Origin: Oegoconia quadripuncta
Taxonomy: Eukaryota; Arthropoda; Insecta; Lepidoptera; Autostichidae
DNA: 64,000 bases
Assembly (NCBI GenBank): GCA_949316235.1
Contig: OX438743.1
Span: forward strand, 30,473,242 to 30,537,241
Direction: 5' to 3'
The notes under the pieces are model-generated. The model saw only the letters and a list, made by a program, of their open reading frames with translations. It searched no databases and was not told where the DNA came from. Each line of letters begins with the position of its first letter. Positions within the stretch are counted from its first letter, which is position 1. The translations under genes were made by a program, and so were the position numbers. Below are positions 1 to 10,947 of this stretch, piece by piece.

Positions 1-1130
1 TTTACGGACGATTAATTTCAAACGCGGAATAAATAGGGAATAATAATATCATAAAAAGCCTATAAGTTATTGTCCTTGTTATGACCAAATGTAGAGTACT
101 GATACTGACCAGAGACTTATTAGGAAAGCCTCTGTCCGCTGCATCGTTTGCAAACTAATGGATAATTTTTGTAACATTAATTTTTTTTATGGTAAGTACT
201 TGTTCGTCTTATTATTATGTCACCTTTGGTGTGCGCATTTAAAAATAATATTTTAAATAAATTAAGCTTTTATACTGTTTGAGACATTCGCACCTATTTA
301 TTCTAGCAAATAAAATTTGGCAAGTCAGTATTAAGAGAAAAAAATCTATAATCATTAATTACTAGTTGTGTCACGTGACAAACATAATTTTGCGGTTTTC
401 TTCATATAACATCTACATAATCCACCCACATACCTACTTGATCAATAGAAAAATATTTGTCCATGGTGATGTTATGCATACATGAGTGCTACTCGCACTG
501 AATTTGTTATATTTCTAATTGAAAATAAAAAATAAATTTGAAATATCTTTTGTTCTATGTTATACGTACAGTTTAATTGCTTGGTTAAGATTCAACTGTA
601 TTTTGTAAGTTTCTACTAATTAAAGTTTTCTTGGTAGAAATCACTTAAGCAGCGATAAAATCAACTTTTAACATTGTACAATTTGATTGATTATTAAACT
701 ACCAAATTATTCGATACTTTACAAATGTTCTAGATTTTGTAAGCTAACCTATAATATATGTTAACACTATGATATACGTGGAGCGGTTGGTTAGACCCGT
801 GCAAATGAGGCCCGCCTGACGAATGCACGGCATTTGTTTGGCCCTCGCTTGTTAACCCTCCAGCGAGGAATTGTCCGTAAACAGCCGCGATCAAATGTAT
901 TAAATTGGTCATTCAAACCTCTTAGGAGAAAATGGCTTCAGGTTTCAGCATTGCTAAATGCAGGTAGGTATGCACTATATGACAAGCACTATTACCACTT
1001 CCAATACATGTCTACGATTGATTACCACTATTAGTACGTCATAAACCTACATATATTATAAACACTTATCACTTTTATGAATACCTATTTCGTAATTTTG
1101 TAAGGTGAACCATGGATTTTGTTTCACTAA
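1..1130. other. AT-rich non-coding stretch
   Basis: I see no gene here. At 780-1000 the base composition rises towards balanced, and the segment ends in CAG followed by GTAGGT, which resembles a splice donor, but no frame there looks convincingly coding. Around 115-185 a short frame resembles the zinc-binding part of a retroelement integrase (two cysteines spaced CxxC after an RK-rich stretch); it is too short to call. Confidence 0.4.
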
Positions 1131-1132
1131 AC

Positions 1133-1195
1133 TCTTAATGTTTGGGATATCTCTGACCACCCATTTGGGATAAAAGTCGTGACTTTATGTATGTA
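1133..1195. repeat. Fragment of dispersed repeat family H
   Basis: The segment carries the phrases TTTGGGATATCTCTGACCA and TTGGGATAAAAGTCGTGAC. Both recur in the copies near 3.6, 26.5, 31.9, 48.8 and 49.3 kb. It is a truncated member of a non-coding interspersed family. Confidence 0.6.
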
Positions 1196-1513
1196 CGATA
1201 AATAAATATTTCGAAACCTAATATCAGGTATAATTATGTATAAGTTACTTACAAACTTTGTACTGTAGATTTCTTGAATAAATAAAAAGTTTTATAGGTA
1301 TTTAATGCAATTCACCCAAAGTAGCGAATTTCGTGTAACATGCACGACATAACTCTTAGCCCTTCGTCGTGGTAGCTGTTATAGATACAATTTAACAATA
1401 AGTATTATAGGTACCTATAATATTTTATTTGTGGTTTCTGAACATATCCAAGTATTTTACACAAGTTTTGTAATAAACGCTGGTGTTGTTATGTGTTATA
1501 TTCTGTTTGCCAG

Positions 1514-1637
1514 GAGCTACTTAGGCGATATGAGCGATGCAAGGCAGCAGCTGCAGCTAGCAACGAGGGCAATTTCCTACGAGTTTGCGCTGTTCATGGC
1601 AGCAAAACATAATCTAATAGATAAATTTGCTACTTAA
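1514..1637 (+). other. Possible terminal exon (unidentified)
   Basis: A pyrimidine-rich stretch ending in TTTGCCAG lies directly before 1514 and looks like a 3' splice site. The segment that follows is less AT-rich than its surroundings. Two frames stay open: one reads ELLRRYERCKAAAAASNEG and ends in TAA at 1610-1612; the other contains SDARQQLQLATRAISYEF and ends in TAA at 1635-1637. Neither product is recognised. It could equally be chance, because no partner exon of the same gene can be proven within the window. Confidence 0.25.
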
Positions 1638-3540
1638 CATCTTGTGGATAGTGCTATAAACTTTCTAAGTATATTTTTAAGAAAGCCTTGTTATTGTAAC
1701 TTGAGTATGATATACTTACAATCACTGGCGAACAACGTTTTGTCACAGGGTAATCAGAATGATAAAATTTAAGGAAATCCAGAGGTAGATTTTACCGATA
1801 ACAACCTAATAATAACACCCGATTAACCCGAAAGCCAGCTACACATTAGCTTTCACAAGCAGGAAGCGATGAGTGGTGGTTAAGTGGATTTGCCACTTGA
1901 AACTTTTGATAGCATAAGTATCTCGCAAGCTATTTTGAAATACACGTAAAGCAGCTGTCAAACCGTAGCATTCATTGAAGGCGGTTTACCGCGCGTGGTA
2001 ATCGCTGCTTTCATTGAATGAGTGCTGCGGTAAATGCGAGTACATTTCAAATGCCAGTTATATTCGTACTCGTCATAGGTAACCCAGTTCAAAATCGGAA
2101 TTGAAAATTTTAGAAAAACAATTGTGTTCAGAGTTAAATATCCTCGAAACAGCTGAACTGATTTTTATTAAACGTAACTTTTCTTTAGTTGAATCTTAAA
2201 TATAAAAAAATCGGACCACGCATTATAAGATACTTCCGGTCAAAGACTGAACACATACACACAATGCCGTTAAACACATAACACCTGGCGTTTTTCGTCG
2301 GGGGTTTAATTAAATTTTTGATTTTATTTATTTAGCATTACCAACAGTTATTAACATAGTTCAATTACACTCAATTTTACAATAGAATTGTTGCTTAATG
2401 TTACGACTAATTCTAGGTAACCTCCGCATGCACGCTAGTTTTAAAGTACTAGGGTACCCCTACTTCATATAGAAGAACAATACAAACATAATACAGGAAC
2501 TGCCAGGTAGTCTAAATAGCCACTCTATCGAGATCGGTTCGATTCGGTTTATTGGCAGCTATCACAATGTTTTTAGATCAGCCATCAAGTATCATTATTG
2601 TGTTCCATCTATCTGAGATAAAATTACTAGGTTGTTCAACATCTTAGGCCTCATCAGATAAATCATATTCGTTTGTTCATGATACAATATATTTTACGAG
2701 CTGGCTCGTTTTGAAATTTGCAGCCCAAGCGCTAGATTGGGGTACATACTTGTTACCTAGCAATCGGAATTCAGAGATATAATAAAATATACAGCTCCTA
2801 TATTTAAATCTAAATTTCCCAATCATAGAAAATACAGAACTGCGAGATATATAAATCCTATAACATGGCTTATCAATTTTGTTTTTACAAATTGTGCTTT
2901 ACCGACTCTCCTTCCATCTCATCTCAATCCATCATCATTCGTCTTTCATCACGCTAGCATTTAGGTGTGCGAATGAGTGAATAGCGAAATTGTGGGATAC
3001 TGAGGTACAACAAAACATCGATGATTCATTACTATAGCGCGTGCCTAATCACCACTCGGCCGCAGACTCGGATAATAGAATTCACAAGGATCCACGAATG
3101 GTCACTAACGACAGTTATTTAACTTTTATATAGGTATCTTTATTGCACGTATCTGTATAGGTAGTTATAGGCTAACCCTACAAAACCAAATTGATCGGTT
3201 TGGCTGTGGGAGTATATCAGTCTCGGTTATATACATAGTTAAAAGATCAATAGGTACACTTTAGTTGGTAGAACATATATATATTGCAATTTATAGATAG
3301 AACAACGTTCACTGAGCGGGGTAATTAGACAATAGATGATTTTTACTAGTAAAAATGCCCTTAATTTTCTCGTTCCTGATTTCTGTTGTCAACTCGTGTT
3401 GTATTTGGCATAATATTTTGTTATTATTATTTATTCTTTATAAAGATAAAAAACCTTTTGCAGAAAGTTGATGTAATGGAGTTTGATTAGATTTTACAGA
3501 AAGTTGTTGTGGTTAGTTGTCCATCTTAATTTTTTTCCTA
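1638..3540. other. AT-rich stretch without recognised gene
   Basis: No open frame of note is present. A diverged inverted-repeat-like patch lies around 1965-2040 (two CATTGAA blocks and two GCGGT/GGTAA blocks). Otherwise I see only AT-rich sequence with short homopolymers. Confidence 0.4.
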
Positions 3541-3554
3541 ATTACGAGTCTAAT

Positions 3555-3800
3555 GTTAATAATACACACATCCATAACGTCAACACCTTTATCCCAAATG
3601 GATTGGTCAGAGATATCCCAAACATAAGCATTTGGATGTTCCAATTTCAAATTCACACGTGAAACGTGCAAACAAGTCATCACCGTTGAAACGTGCAAAT
3701 CTATAAATGTTTGTTAAAAATATTTTTTTTTTGATGGAAAGTCGCTTAGTTGCCTTTTACGACATCTAAGGGAAGAGACAGGTTGGTTCTAGTGCATTAT
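3555..3800. repeat. Dispersed repeat family H copy
   Basis: Contains ATCCCAAATGGATTGGTCAG, GATATCCCAAACATA, a CGTTGAAACGTGCAAATC block, and the end motif GTCGCTTAGTTGCC...CGACATCTAAGGGAAGAGAC. The same ordered blocks appear at 26445-26730, 48695-49070 and 49310-49700. No coding frame is present. It is probably a non-autonomous element or a decayed LINE tail; the superfamily is unknown. Confidence 0.65.
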
Positions 3801-3954
3801 GTTCACATGAACATAATAGGCCTACTTAGGTAATCATATAGATGATTATGGTGACAATGACCTAGATCTATTAGGTCATTGTTTATAGAGTGTAATAAAT
3901 ACACTGCTAGCTAACGTGCAACTACCACATCCAAACATTCATTACTCTTTTCAG

Positions 3955-4009
3955 GAAACAAAAGGAGCATTCAACCGATCCCTGGGGACGGAAACGAATT
4001 GAAATATCA
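3955..4009 (+). other. Candidate 55-bp internal exon
   Basis: A textbook 3' splice site (CATTACTCTTTTCAG) ends at 3954, and GTGAGT begins at 4010. The 55-bp interval is open in two frames. The frame that would splice in phase to the candidate exon at 19802 reads KQKEHSTDPWGRKRIEIS. It could belong to a long plus-strand gene whose introns fill this region, or to a non-coding RNA. A GC-rich patch (about 4040-4105) follows in the presumed intron. The protein is not recognised. Confidence 0.35.
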
Positions 4010-4334
4010 GTGAGTACAATACAATTCGCAATTTTGAGATTTGCGCCGCTCCCGCCCCGCGCGTACCGCACCGCGCCGCTTGAGAGCGCCCCGCAGTGGA
4101 AGGGTTAAAGGAATTATTTAAATAAGTATGGCCGATGAAAGCCTATTTCGTGGAGTGCCGATTCGTCTTTTTGTTTAACATAATTTTATTACACTTGTTC
4201 ATTATTGAAGCCTTTTTAATGTACAACGGATTTGTTAGTTGATCTCAATGACACCTGAAGTTAAGACGAGCCGAAAGATATGGAATCGCGCTATTTTTTT
4301 TTTTATGCACGTGGGTTCGTTCTTTACCTTCACT

Positions 4335-4460
4335 AATCCAGAATTCTCAAATTATCTGTGGGACTGGCTATCGTATCTGTAACCGCCGGACGGATGCTAT
4401 TAACACTGCTGTTTGGCTGCGCAGATTTAGATAGGATGTAGGTAGCCAGCCAACAAGACA
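4335..4460 (-). repeat. tRNA-derived SINE C relic
   Basis: Matches the middle of the fuller copy at 52968-53292: GGGACTGGCTATCxTATCT, then CTATTAACACTGCTGTTTGGC, CAGATTTAGATAGGATG and TAGCCAGCC in the same order and orientation. Head and tail are missing or diverged. The overlapping minus-strand open frame is not a gene. Confidence 0.6.
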
Positions 4461-4708
4461 TTAGATAAAACCAATACAACATTATCAGTAACTTAAGTAT
4501 TTTACTATACCTATGGGTGTTCTTGTTAAAACTGTTTGTTTTAAGGATGAGATATTCAGATGAGCGGAGCGGATTCAGAGCATACAGCAGTATTTTGACA
4601 GATGCGCGCGATATAACGTGTGATAAAGTATATCGCAAATTGTCATCCAAGGTTATTTATAAATATTTATCTAAATGCTTTTAAATCTGAAAGCGTTAAA
4701 ATTATCAT

Positions 4709-4923
4709 TGTATAATAAAAATGCTAGTTTATTTTAAGGACTGTATTAATGAATTTGGTTAAAGTAGAAAATTACAAGAGCCGTCCGTTCCGCAGTAAGT
4801 AAGAAGAAGGAAGGGGCGAGAATGTTGCCAGCATGACATTATTGCTAGCGTAAATTTCTTAATTCTACAAATAATCGATACAATGTTATCAAGAGACTTT
4901 TATGTTTAAAATTATTTTAAACA
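4709..4923 (-). repeat. 3' LTR of the BEL/Pao element
   Basis: About 215 bp; starts TGTATAATAAAAATGC and ends ATTATTTTAAACA on the plus strand. It corresponds base for base, at an offset of 6024, to 10733-10947. It sits downstream of the gag-pol stop codon on the minus strand, so it is the 3' LTR. The left boundary could be off by a base or two. Confidence 0.9.
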
Positions 4924-5076
4924 TAGTTGGGCCGGGGCCAATATAACAAATAAACTTAATTTTGAGGTTAACTAACAAAGGCTATACTTAAACAATTTTC
5001 TTAATAATAAACAAACAATAAACCAATTGAAGTTGATAATTTAGGTTAATGTTTATGAAGATATTGTTTTATTAAA

Positions 5077-8000
5077 CTAGTTTAACGGTAAAGGACTTAA
5101 TTTTTTACATGATCTTAAATATATTTTTTTATTTGGCATTTTAATCTCAGCTACCCTGACTCTACCATCTGGTCCAGGAATGATCTTCACAATCCTTGCC
5201 ATTGGCCATACCAAAGGACTCGTATTATCACTGCGTACAATGACAAGGTCCCCTTCTCTCAAGTTGGGATGAACATGGTGCCACTTGGGTCTGCTTTGCA
5301 ATTGTGTCAGATAATCCCCCGACCAGACTTTCCAAAAATCTTGCTTAATTTTTGTTAAGATGTGCCAAAATCTCAATCTATTTATAGATTTATCAGAAAG
5401 ATCAATCTCTGGGTAACTTGTCAAAGCATTACCTATGAGGAAATGGCCAGGCGTTAAATATTCAAAACTAGAGACATCAGAACTTGTGGGAAGCAAGGGC
5501 CTGGAATTTAGCACTGCTTCAATTTCTGTAATGACCGTGTACAAAGCTTCAAAGGTCAGAGCAATGTTGCCAACTATTCTCTTAAAATGATATTTAAAAC
5601 TTTTTACCCCAGCCTCCCACAAGCCGCCAAACTCTGGCGAATAACTCGGTATAAAACTAAACTGGATGCCGTTAGGAATACAATAATTTTCTATAGCATC
5701 TGTATGCATTTTTGAATGAAATAGTTCAAAAAGAGTGTTCAACTCATTAGCTGCCCCTTTGAAAGTTTTAGCGTTATCACAAAAAATTTTACATGGCATT
5801 CCTCTTCTAGCAATAAATCGCTTGAGACATGCCAAAAAAGCCTCTGTTGTGAGGTCACTAACAAGTTCCATGTGTATGGCCTTAGTAGCAAAACAGACAA
5901 ATAGTGCGACATAGCCTTTTGTAACTAACGGCTTCCTCAGTCTAGAAACTTTCACATTGAATGGTCCACAGAAGTCCACTCCTACTATATTAAATGGTCT
6001 GACTGCAGTAAGTCTTTCTTGTGGCAAAGAACCCATCAGCTGTACTGCGGCCGCAGCTTTTAAACGGAAACATTTGACACATTTATTTACTAATTTTTTG
6101 ACTTCACGTATACCACTAACTAGCCAATATCTTTGTGAAAGGGAGCTCAATACTAATTTGGCTCCTGCATGGAGTAGACGCAGATGCTCCTTGTGAATAA
6201 GAATATTAGTAAAGTGACATGACTTCGGTAGTATTGCAGGGTGCTTTTTATCAAACGGAATTTCTTTGGCATTTTGAAGACGACCACCAACTCTAAGCAC
6301 ACCAGCATTATCCAAAAAGGGGTACAAATTAGATAGACCAGATTTGATAGGCACATTATTTTTAATAGATTTTATTTCTTTTGAAAAGTATTTTGTCTGA
6401 ACACAGCGAATAATCACTAACAAAGATCTTTGGAGCTCCTGTGGTGTCAATGAACCGCTGCATTTATTTGTATCTTTTGAACAATTGCCACGAAAACGCA
6501 ACAGATATGCAACAATTCTTTGAAGTTTGCCAACATCAGAATATTTATCAACAAGCTCAAGTTGAACCACCTGATCCGTTTTTGAGACAACAACATCTTC
6601 ATTGACAGAACAGTTATTGGATAGCAATTCTGTTTCACACAAGTAAGGAATAGGAAGTTTTATATCGCTCACTGAGTGTTCAAAATCTTTGTTTGACAAC
6701 TCTTTCGGACCATTCCACCATAGCTCACTTGACTCTAACTTGTGTGGATCGCAGCCCCTAGATAGAAGATCAGCAGGATTATTAGCCGTACTGACATAAG
6801 ACCATGTGAAGTCTTTTGTTAAATTTTTTATTTGATTGGACCTATTTGTTACATACGGGTTGGTTTTTGGATTGAATGACTTGATCCATGCCAGTGTAAT
6901 TTGAGAATCACTGTATAAGTGAACAGTGAGAGTTGGAAATCTAGGAATTAAAATATTGTAAACTCTGTGTGCAATTTCTGCAAGAAGAAGAGCACTGTTT
7001 AACTCTAACTTTGGGATAGTTATAGTTTTATTCAATGGGGCGACACGGGATTTGGAGCACAACAAATTGACAGAAACTTTTCCATCTGAGCTAATAATTC
7101 TCATGTAAAGACAACAACCAAACGCCTTCATAGAAGCATCTGCATATCCTACAAGCTCCACAATCACCACAGCGCGAGCATTTACACATCTGGGTATGGT
7201 AAGAGTACCCATTAAAATTAAATTATTTAGAAACTTGTTCCAAATGTTAAGGTGTTCTTGAGGCAGTTTTGTATCCCAATCTATGTTAGTCGACCACACA
7301 GATTGCATGAAAAGTTTGGCCACAACTATAATAGGTCCAATAAGGCCAAGTGGGTCAAACATCTTGCCAATAAAACTTAGAACTTTCCTTTTAGTTTGCA
7401 TATTGTCACTATTAATCTTTGGACAGGAAAACGTTAAAGTGTCATTTAGAATGTCACATTTTAAACCCAATGTTTTGACTATATTGTTTGCATTAATGTC
7501 TAATTTTTCAAAATATTTATGATCATTGGGGAGATCGTGGATCGCTGGAGGAAAGTTGGTACACCATTTGTGGAGAGTGAAGCTACCTTTTTCCAAAAGT
7601 GCAATGAGCTCTTTTTTGAGTTGCTGAAGCTCTGAAGAGTCATCTGACCCACAGATGACGTCATCAACATATGTACTATAGAGCATAGCTTGAGCAGCTA
7701 GTGGATACTCGTTTTTGTATCTGTGAGCTAATTCGACTAGGCAACGTGTAGCCAAAAAGGTGGAAGCTTTCAAACCATACGTGACAGTTTGCAACTGTAA
7801 ACAGCTGATGGGCTTACTGACATCATCCCGCCAGAGGATGTTTTGTAGGCACTTTTGATGAGGATGGATGAGAACACCACGAAACATTTTTTGAATATCA
7901 CAGATGAGTGTATAAATGTAAGTTCTCCACAGGAGAAGGATATCAAAGAGCTCGCTCTGGACAACTGGACCATTCAGCATGACGTCGTTCAGCGATACAC

Positions 8001-10176
8001 CAGTCTTAGATTTCATGCTACCGTCAAAGACGACACGCAATTTTGTTGTTAAACTGTCTTCGTTTAAGACAGCATGGTGAGCTAAAAAATATACATGACC
8101 ACTTTGAATGTCGTAGTCACCCAACTCAACTTTTCTAGCATGCCCCAATGCGATATACTCCTCAATAAACTTTTTATATTTTACCAAGTACGATGGATTG
8201 TGTTTAAATTTTTTCTCTAAAGTTAAAAATCTTTGTAGGGCCACTGAGAATGAGTCCCCAAGCTGCAAGTCTTTCACTTTTGAAACCAAAGGCATATCAA
8301 CATAAAACTTGTTATTTTCAAGTTTTACGGAGCTTTGAAAACATTTTTCAGATTTTTGAAAGTCTTTACAGTTTTTTGACAGAGCTGCAGATGGAGGAAC
8401 ACTCTCAGACAACCAAAATTGTTCCATTACATCCTCCAACTTCTTGCTGTTGCAAATAGCTAAGTTTGTGACCAAGCTATCATTTTTGTTGGTGGATTTA
8501 TTTGTAATATTTCCCCCAATAGTGTATCCAAACAAAGTGTTCTGCAAAAGCATGGTATCTTGAATTTTAATTTGTTCATTTTGTAAAATATTGAAATATA
8601 TATCAGCACCTAATAGCATTGAAATGTTAGATGGAATGTTGAAAGTGTCATCTGACAACTGAATATTTCCTGGAATATTTAGAGCAGAAATATCTATATG
8701 GTGCTGTGGCAAGTCGGATGTAATGGAAGCTACAACATGACAAGTTATTTCTAATTGTACATCATTCACTGGAGAGTGAATAGTGATATCAACACATTCA
8801 TTTATTTTGTTGTTTTTGTTTCCAATGCCAATAATATTGATGTTATGACATTTTGGCAATAGGCCTAGTTTATTGACAAGGGATGAGGTTATAAAAGACG
8901 CCTGACTTCCAGAGTCGAGTAGCGCTCTGACAAAGAGTTCAGAACCATAATAAGTTATTAATTTCACCTTAATTGTAGGCAATAGTATACTCATTGAAGA
9001 GTTATTAGAGTGTAATGCAACAGCAGGCTGAGAATCAGAGTTGTTATCTTTATGCAGAAGCGTATTGTGCCCTGCTTTACAAATTTTACACTGAAAAGAA
9101 AATCGACACTTTCCGGTGTGAGATTTTAAGCATATAATGCATAACTTTTTCAATTTAATAAAATGTTCACGTTCTAATATAGGAGCCATTTTGAATTTAG
9201 GACATGCGTGGAGTCCATGGTTTGTGGTTTCACAGAAGAGACAGACCCCTGTATTTTTCATGGCAACATTGGTCACTTTAGATGTAGTAGCCTTCATATT
9301 GTCCGAAGTACTACTGTCTTCAAGCGCTATGGCACGCTTTTCTAGAAAAGAAATAAACCCCTCCATAGTTGGGAGAGTATTTAAATCCCTATCAAGTTGA
9401 TAGGCACGATTGGTATAGGTGTCCAACTTTTTGATTAGAATCGAAATTAATATCATATCCCATTTATCAACGGGTTGTTGTAAATTTTTTAGTGCATACA
9501 GTTGCTGTTGCACTTCAGCAATGAAAGACCTGATAGAGGTTGCTGTGCCTTTCTGCATAGACGGCAATTGCAATATAATGTTTATATGATTTGTAATTAA
9601 TCTGGACTTATTGTCAAAGCGCTTTCTTAACAGTTCAAGAGCTTCTTTATAAGACTCATTAACAAGAGGCAAGTTAACAATGATTGATAAGGCATCTTCA
9701 ATTAAAAATTTTCTCAAATAAAATAGCTTTTGTACATCTGAGAGCGACGTGTTCCTGTGAATGACGGCCATAAATAAGTCCATAAACGGAGTATACTTAG
9801 TAAAGTCTTTTCCATTAAAAATTGGGACATCAATATTAGGTAACTTTGATGTTGAAACATTTGTACACTGTTGCACCTCAGTTGTATTTAAGCTTTTTAA
9901 ATAGGAATTTAATTTTGAAACAATAAGAAAATATTTATCTTCTAAAAGTGCTACATTTTCATCATCTTTTTCGTAAATCGATAAAATGTCCAACTGAATT
10001 CTTTCATAGTCTTTGAAAGTAGTGTTTAATTTTTCTAAGCGAGCTTGAATCATTTCAGTACTAGCAGACGCAAGAGCAATAGGGTCATTGACAAAGTTTT
10101 CAATTCTGGTTACAGTACCTTTCAATTGTCCACGAGCGAGGCGTAGTTTTTTGATAATTTCTTCCGTACTAGGCAT
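5077..10176 (-). CDS. BEL/Pao Gag-Pol polyprotein
   Basis: One 1699-residue frame encodes the particle protein and all enzymes for reverse transcription and integration. In order: Gag-like region (about 20-290, with the DUF1759-type block PNIDVPIFNGKDF near 113); a CCHC knuckle C312-x2-C315-x4-H320-x4-C325 and a second Cys/His cluster (346-375); aspartic protease with D421-S-G; reverse transcriptase (about 640-960) with D760 and YVDD at 836-839; RNase H residues D1013, E1058, D1090 and D1136; integrase HHCC zinc site (H1331, H1336, C1366, C1369) and a DDE core at D1401, D1467 and E1521 (in LWEAG); and a C-terminal DUF5641-type domain (about 1600-1699). Domain order with the integrase last and the YVDD box fit BEL/Pao. 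No stop or frameshift is seen, so the protein may be functional. The ATG at 10174-10176 gives a plausible N-terminus; an upstream start is not excluded. Confidence 0.95.
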   Translation of the reverse strand: MPSTEEIIKKLRLARGQLKGTVTRIENFVNDPIALASASTEMIQARLEKLNTTFKDYERIQLDILSIYEKDDENVALLEDKYFLIVSKLNSYLKSLNTTEVQQCTNVSTSKLPNIDVPIFNGKDFTKYTPFMDLFMAVIHRNTSLSDVQKLFYLRKFLIEDALSIIVNLPLVNESYKEALELLRKRFDNKSRLITNHINIILQLPSMQKGTATSIRSFIAEVQQQLYALKNLQQPVDKWDMILISILIKKLDTYTNRAYQLDRDLNTLPTMEGFISFLEKRAIALEDSSTSDNMKATTSKVTNVAMKNTGVCLFCETTNHGLHACPKFKMAPILEREHFIKLKKLCIICLKSHTGKCRFSFQCKICKAGHNTLLHKDNNSDSQPAVALHSNNSSMSILLPTIKVKLITYYGSELFVRALLDSGSQASFITSSLVNKLGLLPKCHNINIIGIGNKNNKINECVDITIHSPVNDVQLEITCHVVASITSDLPQHHIDISALNIPGNIQLSDDTFNIPSNISMLLGADIYFNILQNEQIKIQDTMLLQNTLFGYTIGGNITNKSTNKNDSLVTNLAICNSKKLEDVMEQFWLSESVPPSAALSKNCKDFQKSEKCFQSSVKLENNKFYVDMPLVSKVKDLQLGDSFSVALQRFLTLEKKFKHNPSYLVKYKKFIEEYIALGHARKVELGDYDIQSGHVYFLAHHAVLNEDSLTTKLRVVFDGSMKSKTGVSLNDVMLNGPVVQSELFDILLLWRTYIYTLICDIQKMFRGVLIHPHQKCLQNILWRDDVSKPISCLQLQTVTYGLKASTFLATRCLVELAHRYKNEYPLAAQAMLYSTYVDDVICGSDDSSELQQLKKELIALLEKGSFTLHKWCTNFPPAIHDLPNDHKYFEKLDINANNIVKTLGLKCDILNDTLTFSCPKINSDNMQTKRKVLSFIGKMFDPLGLIGPIIVVAKLFMQSVWSTNIDWDTKLPQEHLNIWNKFLNNLILMGTLTIPRCVNARAVVIVELVGYADASMKAFGCCLYMRIISSDGKVSVNLLCSKSRVAPLNKTITIPKLELNSALLLAEIAHRVYNILIPRFPTLTVHLYSDSQITLAWIKSFNPKTNPYVTNRSNQIKNLTKDFTWSYVSTANNPADLLSRGCDPHKLESSELWWNGPKELSNKDFEHSVSDIKLPIPYLCETELLSNNCSVNEDVVVSKTDQVVQLELVDKYSDVGKLQRIVAYLLRFRGNCSKDTNKCSGSLTPQELQRSLLVIIRCVQTKYFSKEIKSIKNNVPIKSGLSNLYPFLDNAGVLRVGGRLQNAKEIPFDKKHPAILPKSCHFTNILIHKEHLRLLHAGAKLVLSSLSQRYWLVSGIREVKKLVNKCVKCFRLKAAAAVQLMGSLPQERLTAVRPFNIVGVDFCGPFNVKVSRLRKPLVTKGYVALFVCFATKAIHMELVSDLTTEAFLACLKRFIARRGMPCKIFCDNAKTFKGAANELNTLFELFHSKMHTDAIENYCIPNGIQFSFIPSYSPEFGGLWEAGVKSFKYHFKRIVGNIALTFEALYTVITEIEAVLNSRPLLPTSSDVSSFEYLTPGHFLIGNALTSYPEIDLSDKSINRLRFWHILTKIKQDFWKVWSGDYLTQLQSRPKWHHVHPNLREGDLVIVRSDNTSPLVWPMARIVKIIPGPDGRVRVAEIKMPNKKIYLRSCKKLSPLPLN

Positions 10177-10689
10177 TGTAAACGTAAATAAAAGCTCTTA
10201 TTACACAAAGACACAAACCGCACTTTTTCGCACTGTAAAAGAACGCCTTTCGCGTTATAGCCGCACTTTGTGAACACTTTTGATGTGCTGTAATTGCTGG
10301 AAATCTATAAGTATAATTCTGCTTCGCCGAGGAAAAATTTCTTTGGAGGTTATGTTTACCGGTATAAACATAGGTCATGAACGAATGAGGGAATCTGATC
10401 TGACGTCACAACCATCTGTCATTCGCCGATTTCCCGCCGATTTGCACAACATGAATTAAAATGTGGGTAAGTTGGAAATTGCAACCATAGCTTGCATGCC
10501 ACACCTAAATCGATGAAAATCAATGTAATTATGATGATATCCTGTGAATCCCGCAGGGATCTTCGCGAATCTTGTTTTTTGCAAAGAAATTATAGATTTC
10601 CTGCAAATTGCCCGCGCGCCGGCTCGACACGACTTGCTAAGGTAGGCGCTGGGCGGTCGACACAAAAGCACCGCAAAAACGCGAAAATA

Positions 10690-10732
10690 CACTGCACTAC
10701 TTGCACAGGTGGTGAAGGACCACTCTTTAGCA
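10690..10732 (-). other. Primer-binding-site region of the BEL element (tentative)
   Basis: Just inside the 5' LTR, the minus strand carries, about ten bases in, TGGTCCTTCACCACC. It starts TGG as tRNA primer sites do (complement of the CCA end). The sequence does not match the end of a tRNA I can name, and the gap is longer than usual, so this is only a candidate. Confidence 0.25.
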
Positions 10733-10947
10733 TGTATAATAAAAATGCTAGTTTATTTTAAGGACTGTATTAATGAATTTGGTTAAAGTAGAAAATTACA
10801 AGAGCCGTCCGTTCCGCAGTAAGTAAGAAGAAGGAAGGGGCGAGAATGTTGCCAGCATGACATTATTGCTAGCGTAAATTTCTTAATTCTACAAATAATC
10901 GATACAATGTTATCAAGAGACTTTTATGTTTAAAATTATTTTAAACA
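10733..10947 (-). repeat. 5' LTR of the BEL/Pao element
   Basis: The upstream LTR for minus-strand transcription; it should hold the promoter. It matches the other LTR throughout as far as can be read. The pentamer ATCAT follows directly at 10948-10952, matching 4704-4708. Confidence 0.9.

Noticed and set aside
115..195. Short plus-strand frame resembling a retroelement integrase zinc site, ending near GTAAGTAC
   Set aside because: Only about 27 codons with no neighbouring domains; the match is two cysteines and basic residues, too weak to annotate.
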